Below are positions 21,710-23,140 of a stretch of DNA of 23,140 nucleotides, piece after piece. The DNA comes from JANMZO01 sp031383405 (GTDB taxonomy: Bacteria; Actinomycetota; Acidimicrobiia; Acidimicrobiales; JANYDT01): assembly GCA_031383405.1 (NCBI GenBank), contig JANMZO010000352.1, forward strand, positions 1 to 23,140, in the 5' to 3' direction. Position 1 is the stretch's first letter; every line of letters begins with the position of its first letter. Under the pieces are notes generated by a model, which did no database searches, was not told the origin of the DNA, and worked only from the letters and a program-made list of their open reading frames with translations. The position numbers and the translations under genes were made by a program.

Positions 21710-22855
21710 TCACACCGACGCGAACACCCGGGCACGTTCGTAGTGGGAGCGGTAGAACTCGACGGTGCGCTGCAGCCCTTCCACGAACCGGACCTCAGGC
21801 ACAAAGCCGGTGGCCGCTTCGAGCTTCGATCCGTCGAGATGTTGACGCGAGATGGCCACCACATTCGAGCTGCCATTCTGCATCACGATCGAAATACCAT
21901 GTTCACATATCTTCTTGGCACGGTCACGATCGAACAGGGCTTCGTACGCGGCTGACTGCTCGACGATGAGCCGCATGACTTCGGGGGTCGAGGCATGGTG
22001 CGCGGCCGAGATATTGAACACTTCACCGGCGCAGGAGGGTGTGCTGGCGACGAGCAGGAACGCCCGCACCGCGTCGTCGATGTACAGGTAGTCACGGGAG
22101 TGGTTGAGAGAGTTGAAGTACAGAACCGGCGTTATCGGCTCGGCCGAGGAGAACAACGATGTGAGTGCCTTGGGAAACAGTCGAAAGCCGACGTTGTAGT
22201 CGTGCGGGCCGAAGAGATTGCACAAACGCATCACCACGGTCGGCTGCCCGAACACGTGGTGGTACGTCTGGGCGAATACGTCACCGGCCAGTTTCGCCGC
22301 GTCGTAAATACCGACGCCGCGCAACGGAGACTGCTCGGAATACCGCTCGGTCTCCATCTCCATCTCGCCGTAAACCTTGTCGGTCGACGAGATCACGATG
22401 GCCGACGGTTCCGAACGACTGTTTCGTACCCCTTCGAGAAGGTGCGCCGTTCCGAGCGCGTTGGTCTCGATGGTTCTCACCGGAGCATTCGCCGACTTCT
22501 CGATTACCGAAAAGGCGGCAAAGTGGAACACCACATCGAAGAGGTTCTCGCCCATCAGCTTGTTCACGTCGGAGGCGTTGCCGATATCGCCTTCGACCAG
22601 GTGCAGTCGCGGGCGCAGTCGTTCGCGGCGGTCATTCACGATCGAGTCGCGCTCACTGCAGATGTCGATATCGAAGATCGTCACGTCGGCACCGAGGGCC
22701 ACCAACCTTCGGGCCACGTGGCCTCCGAGAAAGCCCATTCCGCCGGTGATGAGGGCACGTTTCCCGGCAAAGAAGTTGCCGAACGGAAGCACGGTCGCGT
22801 CGTCGGTTCGTCCAACGCGTCCGGAGATGCCCATGGCTCCGAAGGGACCGGTCAT
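21710..22855 (-). CDS. NAD-dependent 4,6-dehydratase-like SDR enzyme
   Basis: A 381-residue extended SDR. After about 30 variable residues comes R-A-L-I-T-G-G-M-G-F-L-G-G-H-V-A (NAD-binding loop), D-I-D at the end of strand 2 (NAD preference), V-F-H-F-A-A-F-S-V, V-I-S-S-T-D-K-V-Y-G and the catalytic Y-D-A-A-K. R-L-C-N-L-F-G-P-H-D-Y-N and S-R-D-Y-L-Y-I-D-D-A-V-R follow. S-T-D-K-V-Y-G and G-P-H-D-Y-N are typical of CDP-glucose/GDP-mannose 4,6-dehydratase-like enzymes. With the following SDR it could make a 6-deoxysugar: dehydration, then reduction or epimerisation. The start is not certain: ATG 22834, with GGAG just before it, is an alternative. Confidence 0.86.
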   Translation of the reverse strand: MTGPFGAMGISGRVGRTDDATVLPFGNFFAGKRALITGGMGFLGGHVARRLVALGADVTIFDIDICSERDSIVNDRRERLRPRLHLVEGDIGNASDVNKLMGENLFDVVFHFAAFSVIEKSANAPVRTIETNALGTAHLLEGVRNSRSEPSAIVISSTDKVYGEMEMETERYSEQSPLRGVGIYDAAKLAGDVFAQTYHHVFGQPTVVMRLCNLFGPHDYNVGFRLFPKALTSLFSSAEPITPVLYFNSLNHSRDYLYIDDAVRAFLLVASTPSCAGEVFNISAAHHASTPEVMRLIVEQSAAYEALFDRDRAKKICEHGISIVMQNGSSNVVAISRQHLDGSKLEAATGFVPEVRFVEGLQRTVEFYRSHYERARVFASV

Positions 22856-23091
22856 CCGTACTGCATCGACCGTGGCTCACCGGACCTTAAGGTGGGAAGC
22901 AACTGCGAGTGACGCGAAGTACCGACGCAGGTCTCAGAAAGCACGGGCCTTGATTTGTGGCACCCGTCCCGAAGCGGTGCTGGTGCATCGTCGCGTAGGA
23001 ACCTGTGACGCCGAGCGCTACCGCAATCCCATACCCCCGCGAGATGTCGAAGAAATCGACATCACACTCTCCTGCACTTCAGTGCACTAGT
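22856..23091. other. Gene-free upstream region of the SDR operon
   Basis: No credible gene was found. A minus-strand frame across about 22890-23080 stays open but has no proper start. A small hairpin, TGCAC-TTCA-GTGCA, lies at 23073-23086. The promoter of the SDR operon should be here, near 22860-22900, but no clear hexamer pair could be chosen. Confidence 0.4.
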
Positions 23092-23136
23092 CCGGCGAAG
23101 CCGACGCGGGATGGGGCTTGCGATCGGCTTCGCCGG
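23092..23136. terminator. 13-bp inverted repeat at the right edge
   Basis: CCGGCGAAGCCGA (23092-23104) and TCGGCTTCGCCGG (23124-23136) are perfect complements across a 19-nt G-rich loop. A strong stem of this kind after a gene is usually a terminator. The gene it would serve lies beyond the window, and no T-run is visible. Confidence 0.45.
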
Positions 23137-23140
23137 CCCG

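Noticed and set aside
1..23140. tRNA, rRNA, CRISPR, insertion sequence or phage integration site
   Set aside because: No T-loop-like sequence with an acceptor stem, no rRNA segment, no spaced palindromic repeat array and no transposase or integrase-like protein was found.

Overview
This 23.1 kb window is GC-rich bacterial DNA, very probably from an actinobacterium (Actinomycetota). The pointers are an F420-type LLM flavin oxidoreductase, a nitroreductase close to a mycobacterial type, an actinobacterial SOS mutasome with GAAC-N4-GTTC LexA boxes, GTG starts and several apparently leaderless promoters. A member of Acidimicrobiia would fit, but that is inference. No rRNA, tRNA, CRISPR array, transposase or phage gene was seen.

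Layout. (1) 1-2.9 kb, plus strand: a DinB/DUF664 protein, an isochorismatase-like hydrolase, a broken ArsR regulator coupled to an AHSA1/SRPBCC protein, then truncated pieces of two more genes facing each other (a TIGR03086-like and a DUF998-like protein). About 600 bp without a convincing gene follow. (2) 3.5-7.6 kb, minus strand: a membrane PAS-GGDEF-EAL cyclic-di-GMP protein followed by a TRAM/Fe-S RNA uracil-C5 methyltransferase. (3) 8.0-9.4 kb: a lipoprotein (plus) converging on a small protein with a ribosomal-L7/L12-like C-terminal motif (minus). (4) 9.5-16.2 kb, minus strand: the SOS mutagenesis cassette imuA-imuB and dnaE2, with a LexA box in front of imuA and another in front of dnaE2. 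(5) 16.5-19.0 kb, minus strand: a mazEF toxin-antitoxin pair, an LLM oxidoreductase with an unlisted 47-codon gene upstream, and a nitroreductase. (6) 19.1-20.6 kb, plus strand: a small monooxygenase and a thioredoxin-like protein whose frame runs through one TGA. (7) 20.7-22.9 kb, minus strand: two sugar-nucleotide SDR enzymes in an operon.

Main discoveries. The thioredoxin-like gene at 19452-20576 reads as a selenoprotein: its only internal TGA sits in W-A-P-Y-U-G-C, the frame stays open on both sides, and a 7-bp hairpin with a G-containing loop starts 13 nt after the TGA, as expected for a bacterial SECIS. DnaE2 carries three perfect 57-bp tandem repeats (171 bp) that add 57 residues inside the polymerase and keep the frame. 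Six genes share the same start geometry, a TAnnnT hexamer exactly six bases before the start codon, which indicates leaderless transcription. At imuA and dnaE2 the LexA box also lies one base upstream of that hexamer, so the two SOS promoters are built alike. The small gene upstream of the LLM oxidoreductase has three 17-bp tandem repeats over its likely promoter, which look like an operator.

Functional reading: imuA, imuB and dnaE2 would be co-induced on DNA damage and act together at the beta clamp. The flavin/F420, nitroreductase, monooxygenase and selenoprotein genes form a loose redox neighbourhood. The truncated genes at 1.5-3.4 kb suggest a site of repeated rearrangement.
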